From contig JACVRA010000160.1 of the NCBI GenBank assembly GCA_019828545.1, forward strand, positions 125,163 through 189,162: 64,000 bases of DNA. Direction: 5' to 3'. The DNA comes from Paracamarosporium sp. OC-R06-R3 (Eukaryota; Ascomycota; Dothideomycetes; Pleosporales; Didymosphaeriaceae). Numbering within the stretch: position 1 is the stretch's first letter; the number at the start of each line of letters is the position of its first letter. Shown in pieces: positions 31,415-44,577 of the stretch. The translations under genes and the position numbers were made by a program. Below the pieces are notes generated by a model. It saw only the letters and a program-made list of their open reading frames with translations, searched no databases and was not told where the DNA came from.

Positions 31415-32991
31415 AGCTGACGGCGCGCAGACTATTTCACAATTCCGTCAATGTCAATGTCAATGTCCAGGTATATCTATCATGTCGTGCTTGACGCGTC
31501 GGCAGGGCCACAAGAATGACGAACTAGCCGGCAGCCTCTCTGCCAAGCCACTAGGCAGAAAGAAACTCCACACCGAATCCCTCTTGGAGGCCTGCCAGCC
31601 GTCCTGGCTAGAGCTTGTGGTGTTACTCTAAGACCACATCTTGCCGGGTCCTGGTTCTGTCTGCGGACACTCCCGCACGCAGAATGGGGATATTTTCAAG
31701 AGGCGCAGAGTGCGGTACGAAATGACGGCGTGGGCCTGATGTCCTAGCGCAGGAGCCTGTTGGCAATCAGGGTCTGGAACCCGAGCTAAATGGCGAATTC
31801 GTGGTTGTTCGTGCGTTAGCAGAAGATCCTTTTCACAATTTTCGGATATGTACCAGCTGTGCGCTTGTGCGTTTGACAAATACTGGAGTGTCTTGTCGTT
31901 GGCAGCAGAGGGGCCTCGCGAACCGCAGACTGTGAACATGACGGCGAGCAAAGACGTAGTAGATGCGTGTGTTCATGCACTCGTGCAGACGGTATGAAGC
32001 CAGGACGTCTAGCTGCCTTCTCCATGCCTCGGACGGTGCCGCTGTGTAAGTAATGTGCCGCCCCCCAAGCGTTGGACTACGAAACGTGCCTCGGCCGGAT
32101 AGCCGTGGACACGATATGTACGGCTTCGCATGTCCCCGCTTTCATACACGAGGTTGTTTGTTCGAGTCTGTCGGTGTTTCTTGTTTGTGAGCTCCAGCCA
32201 CAGGGCTCGCTGCTCCTTCGGCATGCCCCAGGGGCACGGACAACAGTACATAGTTCATGCATCGACATGTTCACAACGCAGAGAGCTCAGGGTGCATGCA
32301 TGCATCATCCAGGGCGGATGCACACTAACTTTGCTTTTCACAAAGGCACCAGAGGAAGCGCTGGTTCGCGTGCGATGCAGAGGCACGCGGGGGGATGTAG
32401 TTTATGGACCGCGCAAAATCAGGCTAGAGGGTCCCGCCGAAGCCCCAGCGCCGTGCGTACATGCTTGGCTCGACCTCCGCCGTACAGCTGTGCTCAATTC
32501 ATTCACTCTCTGTGCCTCACAGCGATAAGGCAAGTCCTGTCGTGCGCGACTCCCGAAAAAGCAGTCCTTTAGTTTCCATATTGGCTCCCCAGCCAGCCGT
32601 CGTATAGCGCTATCGGCACCGCCTCGCCCGCTTCATTGTCCACACGCCCTCGTCTGAAACCTCGACTCTTCTGACGCTCCGAGTTTCAAGACGTCCAATT
32701 TACGTAGCACGCGCCTCTCGTGGTCCTGAGAGGACTCACAGGTATGATGCCGCTGTCTGCCAACGTCACCCGTTGCCGTGCGGCGTGACCCGTCCTGACT
32801 GACTGTTTGGCACCAGGCGCTCCCACCCACAACGCCCCTCGTTTGGATAGCCAGCCCATAGCCTTTGCAGCCGTCAAATCCTTATCGCGCATCTGCCGTT
32901 GTTCTTGCACGCGACCGTAACCGCCATCCCACACCTGCCGCCCGACGAACCCCTACCGTCCTCTTCCCACAGCACAGCCCCCTCTCACAAC
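31415..32991. other. Intergenic region, divergent promoters
   Basis: 1.6 kb between the start of the zinc-cluster gene (-) and Cdc42 (+). Open frames up to 166 codons overlap on both strands without recognisable domains. A GTCAAT triplet repeat lies near 31446-31467. The last 200 bases are C-rich, as expected of a housekeeping promoter. Confidence 0.5.
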
Positions 32992-33817
<826 letters not shown>

Positions 33818-34488
33818 AAGGTGAACCGTTGATGATATTTCTATTCTCCACCAAATCTTTTTCAGGCCTGGCGTGATTTTGGATACCTTGCGGATGCCGG
33901 CGCCCAACGAGTAGCGATGTTTCTTTCTTAGTTATGAACTTGCACCCTATCATTTTTCCAATTCAAGATCTCCCACAAATCATTTGTTTTGCCCCCACAG
34001 CACCCTTTAGGTTACTAGGCAAGGTTGAATTGGTGCGCACCCGGTGATAGCCGTACGCATTGAGACGGGTCGCTGTGCGACATCTTGAAGCTCACACTGG
34101 GCGGCCTTCTGTCTCCTTCCTAGCGAATAGTCACTTTTAGCCCACATATGGTAGGGTGCGTTCGCTTAGGTTGCTTCCGTTTGTTGTTGGTTGCCCGGAC
34201 GAGAGCTGCTTCGTGGTTTAGTGAAGGCAGCGTACTTTGTTATGGAGATAAACCAAACATCGCGACCCGCGCTCTCGTCGGTTCAAGCCTCTCTCAATAC
34301 CTGCTGCAGAATCAACGCCTGCCGCTTTTGAGCTGGCATTGCTGTCTCAAGCCTTGCGTCTCACTCCGATTTCTGGGATCGAGTTCCAGTAAACACGTCT
34401 TGTCTACGACTCTGCTACTAGCCCACACAACCAACGAGCAGATTTTCTATCGCTGCCACTACGTTTATATCTATATTTTGGAGAAGCC
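33818..34488. other. Intergenic region
   Basis: Cdc42 3' UTR and promoter/leader of the next gene. An open frame running through the 3' half lacks domain signals and continues as the wrong frame of the following gene. Confidence 0.55.
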
Positions 34489-37400
34489 ATGGCATCGCCT
34501 TATCACGTGCAGAAGAAGCGCCCGCCTCCAATTGAGATACCACCGCCGTATCCGCAGCGTCCGGTCGTTCCAGGTCCCAATGCTTTCGCAATTGCTGAGC
34601 GGGCCGCGCGAGAAGAGCAGCGGAGACGGACAGAAGCCGACCGACAACAGCCAACATCGCATCCGGGAACATCAAGTCACTATGATGCGTCTCAGTTGGG
34701 AGCCTCAGCTCCTGACGGCCTCTCAAGTCCAGGTCTTCCACGCTCAAATTCCACCAATTTCAGGCTATCGAGTAAAGAAGCCTTTTCGAATCTTGTTGAT
34801 CAAGTCCGCAAGTCGCCCCGGAAATCGGGACATTCGAACAATTCATCGTCCGTTACAAGCCGCCACAGGTCAACGACGCGGTCTAGGCACTCTGAACGGA
34901 GCAGCCATAGCATTGCATCTGTTCAGAAGCATCTGGAGGGACTCGACGAAGAGACCACGTTAAGGGGTGAGATTGAAGCTCAGAAAGAGCGCAAGCTCTT
35001 CAAACTGATGGGTCAGGTGCCTGATACGCCAGTGACAGGTAAGTAACACTCCAAGCATATCAGATGTAGTACTAAACTCGAAAGGTGCCGCACCGTTGCC
35101 AGAAGATCATGTCAACATCAACGATCTGAGACAGGGCAGGAACCCCGAATCGAGCAAGCCACTAGACCAAGACAATATCACTAGGAGCCCGAAGAAGAAA
35201 ATTTTTGGTGTGAGCATACCATTCTCGAGGAATGTCATAAACCATGGACCTGCTCCGCCTATGCCCTTGAAGGCGGCCAAGTTGATGGGAGCGAGTCCAC
35301 CTGGGAAGACAAGAAAGTTCTCTCCTCTGGCAAAAATACCAGGTGGAACGTCTGTACCGCGATCGGACACCTCCAAGTCTCTCCCTTCAAAGTTGTTCAA
35401 CCAGCCCGGACATCACGGTCGCCGACGCAGCCCTATCCATGAAGGGCCATCTCGACTCCGAACAAGCCGTAAGTCGTCCGTGACAAAGTCTCCAACGAAA
35501 ACGGTCTTATTCTCACACGGACGAACACTCGAAGTATTAACGGGCTCAGAAATGGCCGAGAGACCACCTATTCCGCCGCGTAAAGACTCATTCACAGACA
35601 TTCGGCAGCAGGTTCCAAATTCCCATCACAAAGTTGATGCTCCGGAATCTGCCAATCCTCCTAGGACTGTCAGTCAGCTGCTTCGACCGCCCACTCCAGA
35701 AGCGGAACCGGATGACTTCAAGGACAGTGGTATGAAGCTATTTGTTCCTCTTGCTCCGCATATGGAACCCATCCCCTCAGAAGGTGGAAGAAGCCCTAGC
35801 AAATACTGCCCCAGAAGTGTTGTGGATAGGCCTGAGTTCGTCGAAGGTGATCCAATATTCTCGGTCTATGGGACCGTGGAGTATACCATCGTGGAAGAAG
35901 ATGAGCCGACTCACAGTGCTCCGCTAAAGTCACCGACCAAAGGTCCGCTTCCCACTTTGCGTGCTGAACGTCAGAGTGCTCCGGAGACTCCAACCAACGC
36001 TTGGATTAGGAATTACACGCCCCAAACAGACGCTTTTCCACCTGACAAACGTTCACCACAGCTAGAATACCTTCTTCCGACTGTTTATTCACCACCAAAG
36101 TCTATCGTTCACAAGCCTGTTGATCGTTCGCTTAAGCAGGTAAGTTATCTCAGTCGCGCCTTCCCTCTCACCAGCAACACCTGCCCCGCCTTCACCTCTT
36201 AGGCCATCCCCGCACTTGCCTTTGTATCAATAACCTGCCCATAAATTCCCTCATCTCTACCCTCCCTTGACATCTCAATTGTCCCTTCCAACTAACTCAT
36301 GGCCCAGACAGAAGATCCCTTCCCGCTCGCCGATCGACCGAGATCCAATACGCCAACACCTATCTCTAAGCGTGGATCGATCCCCATCGTCTTCCGAGGC
36401 GAAGTGAGCGAAATTGGTTCACAGTCGGGGACAGCAAGGTCGGTTTCGTACGCTGCGAGTGAACCTCCGCTACTTTCTCCGAAAACGTACGGCGACGTTG
36501 GCGGACCTAACCTCACTGCGCGCATCATGGAGGAGCTGCATATCAAATCTCCTACAGAAGGATCCTTTCAAACCCCCGGCCAAGGCGCTTTTCAGCCTGA
36601 GCAATCTTCTTCGCAGCTTACAGACATGCTGAACGGCGTGAGCCCTAGCAGGGCGGACTTTCGCGAATACAAGAGGACGAGCGCAATTCCTAGCCCGTTG
36701 CATAGCAATCCTCAGACAATTCAGAGTGCGACCGGCCCTCCACGTCCCAATATGGGAGTACCCATCCCCAGCTCGGACCAGAATCAATCCGTGTATCCTG
36801 GTATAACCATACCGCCTCCGCCCAGGTCCGGAGTGCCTATGCATGACCATTTCTTCATGACGAATGAGCATATCGACGTGGTCGCTATGTCTATCTACGA
36901 CTGGGTACAAAATTGCAACAACCAGGTGATCAAGACAGCATCGTCCAAGCAAGAGCAGCTCAAGACCGCTGTTGAGCAGGAATTCGACAACATCAAGTCA
37001 CAGATCAGCTCTGTCGGCGAAAAGGCCGATCACAATGGTAATCAAGGCCATAACCTTAGCGTTCAGCTAGACAAGCTTCGCGACTTCATCAAGGCTGAGG
37101 TGGTGGAACCTCTCGCCATGCAAGCACAGAAAGCGAGCAGCATGGAACAGGGTATCAGAGAGCTACAGACGGCAATGCAAGATCTTCAGAGATCTGCTGC
37201 TCAAAGCCATGCATCTGCATCTACTTATTCGTCTCCACCACAGGTACGCAGCGTTTCGACACCGCAGCGGATGAATTTTTCTTTTGCTAATTTCATGGTT
37301 TAGGCGTCATTTGCTCTCCCGAATTCGCGTTCGCAGCCCTCTCTTCCCGGCTTCTACGATCCGAACGGCTCCGTCCTCAGTTCCCTTACTCAATTACCCA

Positions 37401-37636
37401 CTGGACCCCCACCTGGCCTTGGGCGATATGGAACCAACACTCAACAAAATCGGACAGCTTACGGTCGGGAGAGTAAGGAGAATGGCCATGGGTTTCCCGG
37501 CACGGGCAACCCCTACCATTCTCCAGGGACTTCGGTCAACAACGGCTATGGATCAGGATATCAGCAATCGTTTAACAACTACTCGCCGATGAATGATCAA
37601 CCGTCGTATGGGTACAACCAAGGCTTGCAGAAGTAA
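34489..37636 (+). CDS. Large disordered fungal protein with a C-terminal coiled coil, function unknown
   Basis: Four exons: 34489-35038, 35085-36139, 36308-37243 and 37304-37636, giving 957 residues. All introns are GT-AG in phase; the second is long (168 nt) and contains an ATG that mimics a separate gene start. I do not recognise a named domain. The N-terminal 650 residues are Pro/Ser/Arg-rich with many SP and TP sites and basic patches (KSPRKSGHSN, KSPTKTVLFSHGR). An NLTARIMEELHIKS block precedes a predicted helical segment around MTNEHIDVVAMSIYDWVQNC and a coiled coil (QLDKLRDFIKAEVVEPLAMQ). The end is Gly/Tyr/Gln/Asn-rich (NNGYGSGYQQSFNNYSPMND), prion-like in composition. The phosphosite-rich, low-complexity make-up suggests a scaffold or cortical protein. 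Confidence 0.8.
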
Positions 37637-38587
37637 GGATTGTGGATAACAGGTCGTACACTGCTGACCACGGTAGGAATACGTTCGGACAGGCATAAGG
37701 AGGATGCCAAAGCAACTGGGTACGGCTCTATATACCGTGAGCCAATCTGGAACATGACTCGGCGCACGGGCAGGAGTTGACAGTATGAGTACAACCAACC
37801 TTTGCATTGCTTATCTTGGGGAAAACGGGTGCTTGGAGTTTGATTTTGGTACTGGATGGCTGGACAGGGCTGATGATGGTAGTGGGGAATAAGCTAGGGC
37901 GAGGGTGGATCAAAGGGCGGGCTCACAACAAGTCAGTATAATGCTAGCTTGCGGATATGTCACGGCGACACTACGAGGGTAGCGTTAGATAGAGGGCACA
38001 GAGCCACTTGTTAGCGTCAGCTGGCGGAGGGCACGGATGTCCGGGGTACCTTCGATAATGACACCAATGTGATGACGTATGAGGGTTCAAATGTTGAGGG
38101 TCGGAGTGCAAGCGTTTCGGTCGCAAAGGGGCGCGAAGGCAGGATGGCAGGATGGCAGAGTACCACGGTAGCAGTATTGTGCCTGAGCGATGGGATGTGG
38201 GTACCTGTGGTATGCGGAAATGGATGAACGTGACCTGCATATGGCGCCTAATCTTGGCTCTGCCAGTCTAGCCCCCGAGAGCAATCGTGCCCAAATGAGC
38301 CCGTCTCATAGGCCGGAATGCGGTTCGTAGTGGGCAGTGAGGCGGTGTCTGCTAATCGGAGCCGTACATGGTAGAGGCAGAGGAGCAGGCAGTGGACGGG
38401 CGTCTGTGGCTCTGTGACTGTGCGACTCTGAGCCGCGTCGAGGCTCTCCAACGAACCATCGACATCCAGATAGCCTTGCACGCTTCGTCGCGCTTAGCCC
38501 GAAGAGTCGACAAGGGCGCCACGGAACCGGCCACGCGGAGAGCGAAACACGACGGTGCCGTTGCAGCGCTCCATCAACACTGCGAAG
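37637..38587. other. Intergenic region, promoter of the kinase gene
   Basis: No coding sequence recognised. Both-strand open frames overlap and lack domain signals. Confidence 0.5.
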
Positions 38588-40617
38588 ATGACTTCGCACC
38601 AGGGCCGCTCTCTGTCCCCCACCCAACTCTCCGCCCCGGCGGCCCCTCGTGATGCGATAAGCTCCTCGCCCTCGCCCACGCCCGCCGCAGCCCACCTCAA
38701 CGCCCACCTCCCCAACCTCGACCCGTCCGACCCTTCGCTGCCGCGCTTCCACATCCGCAACCCCTCGGCCAACGGCCTCTCCCTCGACACAAACGTCCCT
38801 CCCATGACGCCGGCGTGGCGCCCCGCGCTCGCGACGCTCACAAACGACGACGCCGCCGGCTCGGGGGACTCGCTGCGGCACTCGGCCACGGCGCCCATTG
38901 CCATCCAGGACGGCTACCTGAGGAGCACCTTCTCCGCGGGGAGCATGACCGGCTCGCTGTCGCCTGGCTCAGCACTCTCGTCCCCTGCCCTGAACGCTCT
39001 GGTCGACCTCACCCCGCTTCCCTCGCCCTTGATTATGAGCGATTCGCCCCTCTCATGGACCAGGGGCGGCGTTTCGTTTCGCCCTCGCTCAAGAGGCGCC
39101 TCGGGTTCGTCGCGGGACGACTCGTTCGCCATGTTCAACAGAGGAGGAACCCTGTCGCCCTCGCCCTCGCTGAAGAAGAAGAGCTACCAAAAGTTGAAGA
39201 CTGCTGGAGCGCAGGCCGTCGATGCAAGCATCCAAAAGAACGAGTCGAATCGCGAGAGGGATAGGAGCCTCAGCGAATTCAGGCCCGACACAATGCACAA
39301 CATTGGTTCGCGACATGTCACAATCTCTAACGTAGCACCCGAAACGTTTCGACCCGACACGTCGTTCGAGTCGCAACTCCAACGCGAGGCTTATCTGGCC
39401 CCCCAGCGTGGTCTAGTCTCAGCTACCGTCCCCGCCGGTCTTCCCACACCACCAGCCAGCAATCGGAGCGTCACTGAAAGCGAAGAGGAAGAGGCCGTAG
39501 AAGACGACAAGATCGAATACATAACCGTCAGACAAGGCCCGCAGATGACAAAAAAGCTTTGGCGGCCCGTACGACAGCTTGGCCAAGGCACGTTTAGCAA
39601 AGTCTGGTTAGCCACAAGCCAAAAGCTCTCAGCCAAAGACCCACTCGATGAGGCTACTCTCGATCCCCGCAAACTTGTCGCCATCAAGGTCGTTGAGCAC
39701 GGTCCGGCAGGCGGCGCGGACGAGGAACGTGTAGAACTAAGCCTTAAGCGAGAAGTTGAGATGCTCCGCTCCGTCTCTCATCCTTCGCTCGTTCACCTGC
39801 GAGCTTTCGATAACGGTGAATCCCAAGCGCTGCTTGTGCTAACCTATTGCCCTGGTGGTGATTTGTTCGACGTAGCCAGCACAAACCGCGGAATCCTCGG
39901 TGTACATCTCGTCCAACGTGTCTTCGCTGAACTGGTCAGCGCTACCCGATATCTGCATAACAAGCTTATTGTGCATCGCGACATCAAGTTAGAAAGTACA
40001 TCACACCGGTCAGTTTGCCCAAAGCAACACAGCACTAATCCTTCACAGATGTTCTTCTCAATATTCCAGTTTCCACAGTTCCTTTGCTCAAAAATCCACG
40101 TTCACATCCGTATCCCATAGCAACACTTACGGATCTGGGTCTCTCGCGCCGCATTCCTGCTCCGCCTGAATCGCCTCTTCTGACTACTCGCTGTGGCAGT
40201 GAAGACTATGCTGCACCTGAAATACTCCTTGGCCAACCATATGACGGCCGTCAAACCGATGCCTGGGCGCTTGGTGTCCTGCTCTATGCGCTTATGGAAG
40301 GCCGCTTACCATTTGATTCTCCACCTGGCAAGCCGGCACGCAGCAGGCCTGCACATCGAATTGCACGATGCGATTGGATGTGGGTCAGATTCGGTGACGA
40401 TGACGGTGAATGGGATGCCGAGAAAGGAAAGGAATGGGAAGGCGCACGAGCTTGCGTCGAAGGTCTACTGAAGAAGGTATCACGAGGACGTAAGAGCCTT
40501 GATGACATCGAGAAGCTAGAATGGGTGCAGAACGGCATCCAAGTAGAAGGCGGTGTGAGACGCCGGATTGAGGACGAAGAGGCGGAACAGGGCACCCCTG
40601 ACATCAACGTGAGGTAA
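38588..40617 (+). CDS. Serine/threonine protein kinase with a long disordered N-terminus
   Basis: Exons 38588-39995 and 40049-40617 give 658 residues. The splice falls inside the catalytic loop and restores HRDIKLEN. Residues 1-320 are Ser/Pro-rich and disordered. The kinase domain has P-loop LGQGTFSKV (about 331-339), VAIK Lys about 367, catalytic HRD Asp about 465 and APE about 525-527. The metal-binding DFG is DLG (D498). Between the catalytic Asn470 and DLG lies an insert of about 20 residues (NIPVSTVPLLKNPRSHP). The C-lobe is shortened after the PFD segment. The subfamily is not clear to me, and activity is likely since all catalytic residues are present. The start is the first in-frame ATG; the frame upstream opens only with non-ATG codons. 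Confidence 0.88.
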
Positions 40618-41893
40618 TCGTTAGTAAGGAGCCCTCGCCTTTACCTCGATAACGCCATCGCCTCTCACAATCGACATCAAAACAATACCGCCTTTTAACG
40701 GTCCAAAACAATGTAACACTAGCGCATTCCCTAACGGTAGATTTTTCTTTGAGTTCACTTCACATTTGGAAAGAGGAGGTCTGCACTCGGCGGGTCAGCT
40801 ATCGGTCGGCATCACAGGACGGAACATAATGAGATACGACGGGCGCCAGGGTATGGTAGGATGGACGGTTCGGATTGCACGCACGACTCTGGTTCTACGG
40901 CCGTATCTCATGTTCTTGGTCCTGGTGCGCGCCCGGAATCTCTCGCTCTTTCTGCTCGATCGACTTTCGCTTTTTTCCTTTTCTCCTGTACCTTTTTACT
41001 TCGCTTTGATATCCCCTTTGCCGTTCTTTGCAGCTATGCTATGCGTTGCTCCTACTTCCCCTTCTGGACTTGTATATCCCTTCTACTTCTCACTTCTTTG
41101 GCTCTCTGTCATTCTTATTTCTGAGGTTTTTTTACGAGGCATTAGATAAAAGCGGACAGATGTTTTCTGTCGGGCTCGCTCAGGCTTGGGTTCTTGTATG
41201 GATGTTTGGATTGGATGGGCGGTTGGGTAATTCGGCTTTGTTGGATAGGTAGTTCTGCGCAAGCAAAATAAAGAAAGAAAGAAAGTCGGTGTGGATGGTA
41301 TGTGTTTGAGTTGGTGTGCGTGAGTGAGTGAGTGATGTGGTGAGAGATAGAGTTGAACTCTAAACTCTAATACTAGATGCTGTTTTTAGAGATAGGGGGA
41401 TGTACACGTCTCTGGGTTTGTGTCCTTTGCGTCGAAAGTGAGGACGCTGCGGGTTATAAGAAGTGGCTTTGAGTCTGAAATGGAGTCTGGAGTCATGGTA
41501 GTCGAGAAGGGAAGGGACTACGACTTATGGCTTCAAGTACAGCATGTCTCGCTTTAACTAGTAATAACATAAGTAGAAGATGAAGGAATTGTAAAGATTG
41601 ATGGATGGTATGAAGTTTTGAACGAACAGACCATTTCAACGCAGTGTGATAATCCTAGGGGTTCTATCCCTTATGATAACTGTAAAGTGAGTCCTCATTC
41701 ACCAGTCTCGATCAAACCACAAGGTACCATTCTTCATCAGCCTTCGCCTAGTACACTCTTCACACTCATGTATTGCTGTACCTTCACACGAACATTCCAA
41801 GCTTGAATCTACTCACTGCACCCCTACCCCTCACACCTCTACCTTCCCTCCACCGCTCCACGAACTTCCCAACCTCAACACTAGCTACAAACC
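40618..41893. other. Intergenic region with T/C-rich stretch
   Basis: A pyrimidine-rich part at 40960-41130 gives hydrophobic-looking frames that I regard as 3' UTR or spacer. A short GAAA run lies near 41270 and a GTGA run near 41320. Confidence 0.5.
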
Positions 41894-42691
41894 ATGCCAT
41901 CCCCCACCAACAAAACATTCAAATGCACAACCTGCACCCAGCACCACGCCATCCTAGACACCCTCCCCCCCGGTCCCAGCGGCCACAAATCCCACTGCAT
42001 CTTCTGCCTCGCGCACACAGCCTACCGCACCGTCATCCCCGTCGCGCCCACCCCCAAACTCACGCCCGAACAAGTCGAGAAAAACAACATCATTAGAATA
42101 CGCAAGATCGTGCTTTGCACCGTCGCGCCTGTGGTCGTACTAGCGTGTGTCGCGCTGCGGTGGGAAATGCAGTTCTGGGAGCGCATCAGCGGAGGTTTTG
42201 GAGGAGGAGGGGGAGGAGATGAAGAGGCGAAGGATCGCTTGCTGTGGATTATGCTCTGCGTGGTTTGCTTTGCGCCGAGCGGGTTCGTGCTCGGGTTCGT
42301 GGGCGCGGGGATGTACTACGCGTATTGGTGTGTTAAGAAGAGGGCGGAGCGGCGGCGTGCGAAGGGACGCGGGAGTGTCGAGGCTGCGGCTCAGGGGCCG
42401 CTGGAGGATAGACCGCTGGCTGAGGCGCGGTATGGGGATCTGAGGGAGATGGAGGAGCCGGTTGGGATTGTGGTTACGTCGCCGGATGGGGCGGTGTTGT
42501 CTGTGAGGGAGAATAGAGTGAGTAAGATGTTGGGGGTGGTTAGGGATAGGTTTGGGGGTGGGTATGATGGGAGGGGTGTGAGGAGGGAGAGTTGGGTTGC
42601 TATGGAGGAGATGGGGGAGTTGCGTTCACTGCGTGAGGTGGATGGGGGGAGGTCTAGTGCTAGACCGGCGACGGAGTGGCCGGCGATATAG
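41894..42691 (+). CDS. Small membrane protein with an N-terminal zinc-ribbon-like CxxC pair, function unknown
   Basis: Single exon, 265 residues. The N-terminus has two CxxC pairs 20 residues apart (Cys11/14 and Cys35/38), a likely zinc ribbon. Two hydrophobic helices follow, about 72-88 (IVLCTVAPVVVLACVAL) and about 116-145, separated by a Gly run and an acidic patch. The tail is charged. I do not recognise the family. The second half is strongly G-rich on the coding strand, unlike neighbouring genes, but the frame is uninterrupted and ends in a natural-looking stop. Confidence 0.68.
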   Translation: MPSPTNKTFKCTTCTQHHAILDTLPPGPSGHKSHCIFCLAHTAYRTVIPVAPTPKLTPEQVEKNNIIRIRKIVLCTVAPVVVLACVALRWEMQFWERISGGFGGGGGGDEEAKDRLLWIMLCVVCFAPSGFVLGFVGAGMYYAYWCVKKRAERRRAKGRGSVEAAAQGPLEDRPLAEARYGDLREMEEPVGIVVTSPDGAVLSVRENRVSKMLGVVRDRFGGGYDGRGVRRESWVAMEEMGELRSLREVDGGRSSARPATEWPAI

Positions 42692-42936
42692 CTGCTTGAT
42701 GTGTAATGCGACGTGTTTTGTATCTGTGTTCTTTATATGGCATGTTTGTTGCGCATATTGGTGTAGAAATGGGCGCTTGGTCCGGCGATCAATCACCACA
42801 AGTATGCCGATTAAATAAGTATCTAAGTATAGTAGTATAGTACAAGGGTATTCAGCGTAATCACATACATCGTCCTTAACATCGCATTACTTCCGTACAG
42901 CGTTCCTGAACACGTCCATCATTCATACATTAAGCC
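42692..42936. other. Short convergent intergenic region
   Basis: 3' flanks only; no feature seen. Confidence 0.6.
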
Positions 42937-44577
42937 TCATCCAAGCCTGACTTTCTTCCACATCCTCAAGCACTCCTGCAGATCACCGACCACGCTTCCC
43001 GAAGTCTCACTGACCATGTTACGCATGATGGCTAGCAAACAGCTAGCCAGCGCGAACGTGACGTGGTCTTCCTTCACAGCCAGGTAGTGACTCTTCGTCA
43101 TCCCTCCGGATTGGGCCCAGTTCTTCCACAGATCGAGCATAATACTAAGTCGCTGTGCGAACGCTCTATCCTGAAGCATGCCGTACAGAATATTCTCCAC
43201 AACCGTAGAAAGAGTGGGCACGGAGCTGAGTCGAAGTTTCTGTTTCAGGAATTTCAGATTCGCATCCGCAACGATTCCAATGGGCAATTTCTGGCTCTGG
43301 ATCGCCTCCAACATTTCTGCCTCTTTTCTTTGCCCTTGAGCTAGTACCCGCCTCCTGAACTCGTTGTGGTATTCCGCGGCTTCTCTTTCCATCCTGTTTC
43401 TTCTTGCCGCATCCCTCTGCGCAGGAGGAAGCCTTCCTTCTTCCATCATTGCGCGGGTTTGTTGCTGAGCTTTGAGCTGCCTTTCGAGGCGTTCTGCTTC
43501 GTCATTGTACGGAGTGCGCCATACGGGTACTTCTTCGTCGGTCATCGTACCGAGGAGAACCATGATACCGCAGGGCACCGTAGATTGCCGGGTTAAAGAG
43601 AGGATCTCTGGCGGAATGGTGAATGACCAGAGACCACCTTGAGGTGCTTGGAAGGCCGTAGCCGCGCAGCAGAACCAGAACCCTGCTGTTGAGATGGCTG
43701 ACGAAGCGGTCGGAGCAGAACGAAGGTGGAGTGCTTGGAGTTTCTGCTTCGAGTCCTCATCACGGTATGCTTCTTGAATGCCTGCAGCGGATATTCTAAC
43801 GCGTATCGGAAAGGGATGCTTCATATCCTCACTTGAAGCGCTCGCATCGTCCAAGAATGCTCCCTTTTTTTCTTCCGTCGTGCCATCTGCTTTGCCAGCC
43901 TCATCAATTTCTTTCAGCCTTGCCAAGAAGTCCTCCTCTTCGTCAGGCGCTTTGACTCGGACCCAATAAGGTGGCAAACTATCTCGTCCTCTACCGTCCC
44001 ATTCTTTTTTCCAGTTTAAACTGAGACTTAGGATGCCATCACTATCGTCACTTAAGGCCACACTCAACACTTCTTCATCGTCGAAAGGACTAACGAGCAG
44101 CTTCGTGCCTGCCACCGTCCATAGCCCTGCACCCCTCAAGTCCGCCCATCCCGCTTGGCTAGGCACCGCGCCTCGATCAAGGAGGAAAGCAATCAAAGCC
44201 TCAAACTCAATCTCGGCTTGAGGCTGCACCAATTCATCGTGATATTGTAGTCTATAACTCTTCACACCTATTACCATCTCTTTCCATTCGAACAAAGTCC
44301 ACGTCCCGCCCCTCAAGTGGCTCGGAGTCTCTCGTAAGCTGAAATACTTAGGATCACTGCGATCAAGCGGAATAATGCTTCGACGCGGGATCTCTATTTC
44401 CACGATACCAGAAAGCAGCGCGGAACGCGTTATGGCCGTGACACCGTTGCTATGTAACATTCGCGTAATTTGCCGAAGCGTCAAAAAGGATTTCCAGGCT
44501 GTATAGATTGTCGGGAGCACCCCGAGAACCGCCAACGGGATGCCTACGTATGTAATGATGTCGACAGCGGAAGCCAT
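42937..44577 (-). CDS. Conserved-looking fungal protein with an N-terminal membrane anchor, function unknown
   Basis: Single exon, 546 residues from MASAVDIITYVGIPLAVLGV; an ATG 57 codons upstream is open but its extension has no protein-like character, so the shorter start is used. A single N-terminal transmembrane helix (about 8-25) is followed by a soluble domain with many aromatic residues (FEWKEMVIGVKSYRLQYHDE), an acidic patch (KAPDEEEDFLARLKEIDEA), a basic and acidic helix (ARRNRMEREAAEYHNEFRRR) and a helical C-terminal part. No named domain is recognised. The uninterrupted frame over 1.6 kb makes it a real gene. Confidence 0.8.
   Translation of the reverse strand: MASAVDIITYVGIPLAVLGVLPTIYTAWKSFLTLRQITRMLHSNGVTAITRSALLSGIVEIEIPRRSIIPLDRSDPKYFSLRETPSHLRGGTWTLFEWKEMVIGVKSYRLQYHDELVQPQAEIEFEALIAFLLDRGAVPSQAGWADLRGAGLWTVAGTKLLVSPFDDEEVLSVALSDDSDGILSLSLNWKKEWDGRGRDSLPPYWVRVKAPDEEEDFLARLKEIDEAGKADGTTEEKKGAFLDDASASSEDMKHPFPIRVRISAAGIQEAYRDEDSKQKLQALHLRSAPTASSAISTAGFWFCCAATAFQAPQGGLWSFTIPPEILSLTRQSTVPCGIMVLLGTMTDEEVPVWRTPYNDEAERLERQLKAQQQTRAMMEEGRLPPAQRDAARRNRMEREAAEYHNEFRRRVLAQGQRKEAEMLEAIQSQKLPIGIVADANLKFLKQKLRLSSVPTLSTVVENILYGMLQDRAFAQRLSIMLDLWKNWAQSGGMTKSHYLAVKEDHVTFALASCLLAIMRNMVSETSGSVVGDLQECLRMWKKVRLG

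Noticed and set aside
36299..37303. Separate gene starting at the ATG at 36299
   Set aside because: The ATG lies inside an intron whose acceptor GCCCAG directly follows. Joining to the upstream exon keeps phase, and the composition is continuous.
40766..41252. Hydrophobic open frames that look like membrane proteins
   Set aside because: They come from a T/C-rich stretch translated in several frames at once, and there are no conserved motifs. More likely 3' UTR and spacer.
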